From assembly GCA_900766865.1 (NCBI GenBank), contig CAAFXA010000461.1, positions 1 through 5,270 of the forward strand: DNA of 5,270 bases. The letters run 5' to 3'. Under the pieces are notes generated by a model that saw only the letters and a list, made by a program, of their open reading frames with translations, was not told the DNA's origin and made no database searches. Positions within the stretch are counted from its first letter, which is position 1. Each line of letters starts with the position of its first letter. Both the position numbers and the translations under genes were made by a program. Source of the stretch: an uncultured Akkermansia sp. (GTDB taxonomy: Bacteria > Verrucomicrobiota > Verrucomicrobiia > Verrucomicrobiales > Akkermansiaceae). Below are positions 4,536-5,270 of the stretch, piece by piece.

Positions 4536-5270
4536 CATATTGTTGGGCGATAAGATTATGCAGACGCTGCTTTAAATCCGGGAGCGGTTTAAAAATGAAT
4601 TCGCAGGAAATTGGCTCACTGCTGAGGCCCCCATCTTTTCTAGGCCTGTTAAATCTGTGCGTGTTGTTTGGCGCACAACATTGTATTCTTTGCAATGCGA
4701 GCTGACAGGAGAGGCCATTAGAGTTACCCTAGCGCCCTGCAGCCGTAGCTACCCGCAAAAGGGCAGTCCACAAGCATTGTCCTCACAAGAGAGGCGAGTC
4801 TCTGCTTGCATACTTGATGTAATATCTACATGCCTTACCTTCAACAGGGCCTGATGCGTTCTTTATATGCGTTTGAAACGGAAGGAACGCAGTGCGATAA
4901 GATAGAAGAGATGGCTTTAAAGTATATTGCAAAACTCTAATAAAGCCTGTAGTTTTATTATAAATATTTTTATGCCCGCTATATATGTGCCGATAACGGA
5001 GTTGTTGAAGGCATCAACCGCGCGCGTGCCAACAGGGGAAATACATATAACAAATAAGATGAAAATTGCAATCAATTTAGAGCGACGATGAAAAATGATG
5101 CGTTGTAACTGCTGAATACATTTCGTGAAATTGGGATTCCAGATATTATCAGTGCTGCGTTTACAGAAAGAAAAATATATCAAAAGTGAACTAATAGTCC
5201 AGTAGAAACAAATTCTAGATGCATCGCAACTTAATGCTATAAACATTGGTAATAAAGATATAAATTGGAC
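4536..5270. other. Gene-poor, AT-rich tract of 735 nt
   Basis: No intact gene is convincing here. A 36-codon frame at 4595-4705 (+) has a hydrophobic stretch (residues 15-33) and GGGAG 10 nt upstream, but no family resemblance. A 65-codon GTG frame at 4657-4854 (+) lacks a ribosome-binding site. A 28-codon frame starts at the ATG at 4854 and overlaps that stop. A 109-codon frame on the - strand (5246 to 4917) has hydrophobic segments but no Shine-Dalgarno site, and lies antisense to a transposase-like motif. Short hairpins occur, for example arms 4788-4792/4799-4803 (extendable across a bulge by CAAGC 4771-4775 with GCTTG 4804-4808) and ATGTA/TACAT at 4817-4831. Hand-counted GC over 4921-5270 is 118/350, about 34%, well below the genes upstream. 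I see no tRNA, CRISPR or known ncRNA signature. Confidence 0.6.
4953..5081 (+). pseudogene. Possible remnant of an ISL3-like transposase C-terminus
   Basis: The frame that begins after the TAG at 4950-4952 is open for 34 codons, to a TAA at 5055-5057. It contains N-G-V-V-E-G-I-N-R (4995-5021), which resembles the conserved C-terminal NGxxEGxNR motif of ISL3-family DDE transposases, including the catalytic Glu region. The residues before it (KYFYARYICAD) and after it (ANRGNTYNK, then D-E-N-C-N-Q-F-R beyond the stop) loosely follow the family's aromatic/basic pattern, but the K-x-x-K-R stretch is poorly kept. Stops close off the frame on both sides and I could not recover the rest of the transposase or terminal repeats. 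If real, it is a decayed fragment. The motif is short and chance resemblance is possible. Confidence 0.3.

Noticed and set aside
4657..4854. A 65-codon + strand frame starting with GTG
   Set aside because: It has no ribosome-binding site, no recognisable domain and an unlikely start. The frame is open from 4576, which is compatible with a decayed coding fragment, but nothing supports a gene.
4852..5105. The 9-nt direct repeat TGATGCGTT (4852-4860 and 5097-5105) as a target-site duplication
   Set aside because: It is short, the copies are not at identifiable element ends, and no terminal inverted repeats flank it; chance is likely.
4917..5246. A 109-codon - strand frame with hydrophobic segments (possible membrane protein)
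   Set aside because: There is no Shine-Dalgarno site, the DNA is AT-rich so hydrophobic residues are expected by chance, and it is antisense to the transposase-like motif at 4995-5021. A significant homologue would reverse this.

Overview
The window reads as ordinary chromosomal DNA of a Gram-negative bacterium of moderate to fairly high GC. All four recognisable genes lie on the + strand: the 3' part of a FAD-dependent dehydrogenase (COG2509 type), a small signal-peptide-bearing outer-membrane beta-barrel protein, an exodeoxyribonuclease III of the ExoA/APE1 kind (xth), and the DNA polymerase III sliding clamp (dnaN). The outer-membrane protein points to a diderm. The moderate GC, the look of the clamp sequence and a dnaN gene without dnaA or recF beside it would fit a Verrucomicrobiota/Akkermansia-like genome, but that is a weak inference that needs a database search.

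Layout. 2-1252: FAD-dependent dehydrogenase, cut at its 5' end by the window edge. 1253-1593: intergenic stretch with small hairpins and weak promoter candidates. 1594-2211: outer-membrane barrel; its frame happens to stay open far upstream, but the signal peptide and RBS fix the start at 1594. 2212-2303: short spacer with two good tandem sigma70-like promoters for xth, the nearer one so close to the ATG that its transcript would be nearly leaderless. 2304-3062: xth with all catalytic residues. 3063-3298: spacer with a 13-bp GAGA-tetraloop hairpin and an overlapping alternative hairpin that runs straight into a T-run, then a dnaN promoter. 3299-4390: dnaN, complete at 363 residues. 4443-4486: very strong intrinsic terminator.

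From about 4500 to the end there is no convincing intact gene. Composition falls from roughly 57% GC in a dnaN sample to about 34% (118 of 350 bases by hand count, 4921-5270). This tract holds a 13-bp inverted repeat and a short + strand peptide that looks like the C-terminal motif of an ISL3-like transposase, broken by stops. It may be a decayed mobile-element scar.

Each gene appears to be its own transcription unit (promoter candidates before omp, xth and dnaN; terminators after xth and dnaN). xth and dnaN both serve DNA maintenance (base-excision repair and replication processivity), but nothing suggests they are co-transcribed. I found no convincing new multi-gene system. The items most worth a second look are the xth promoter layout, the paired hairpins after xth, and the low-GC tail.
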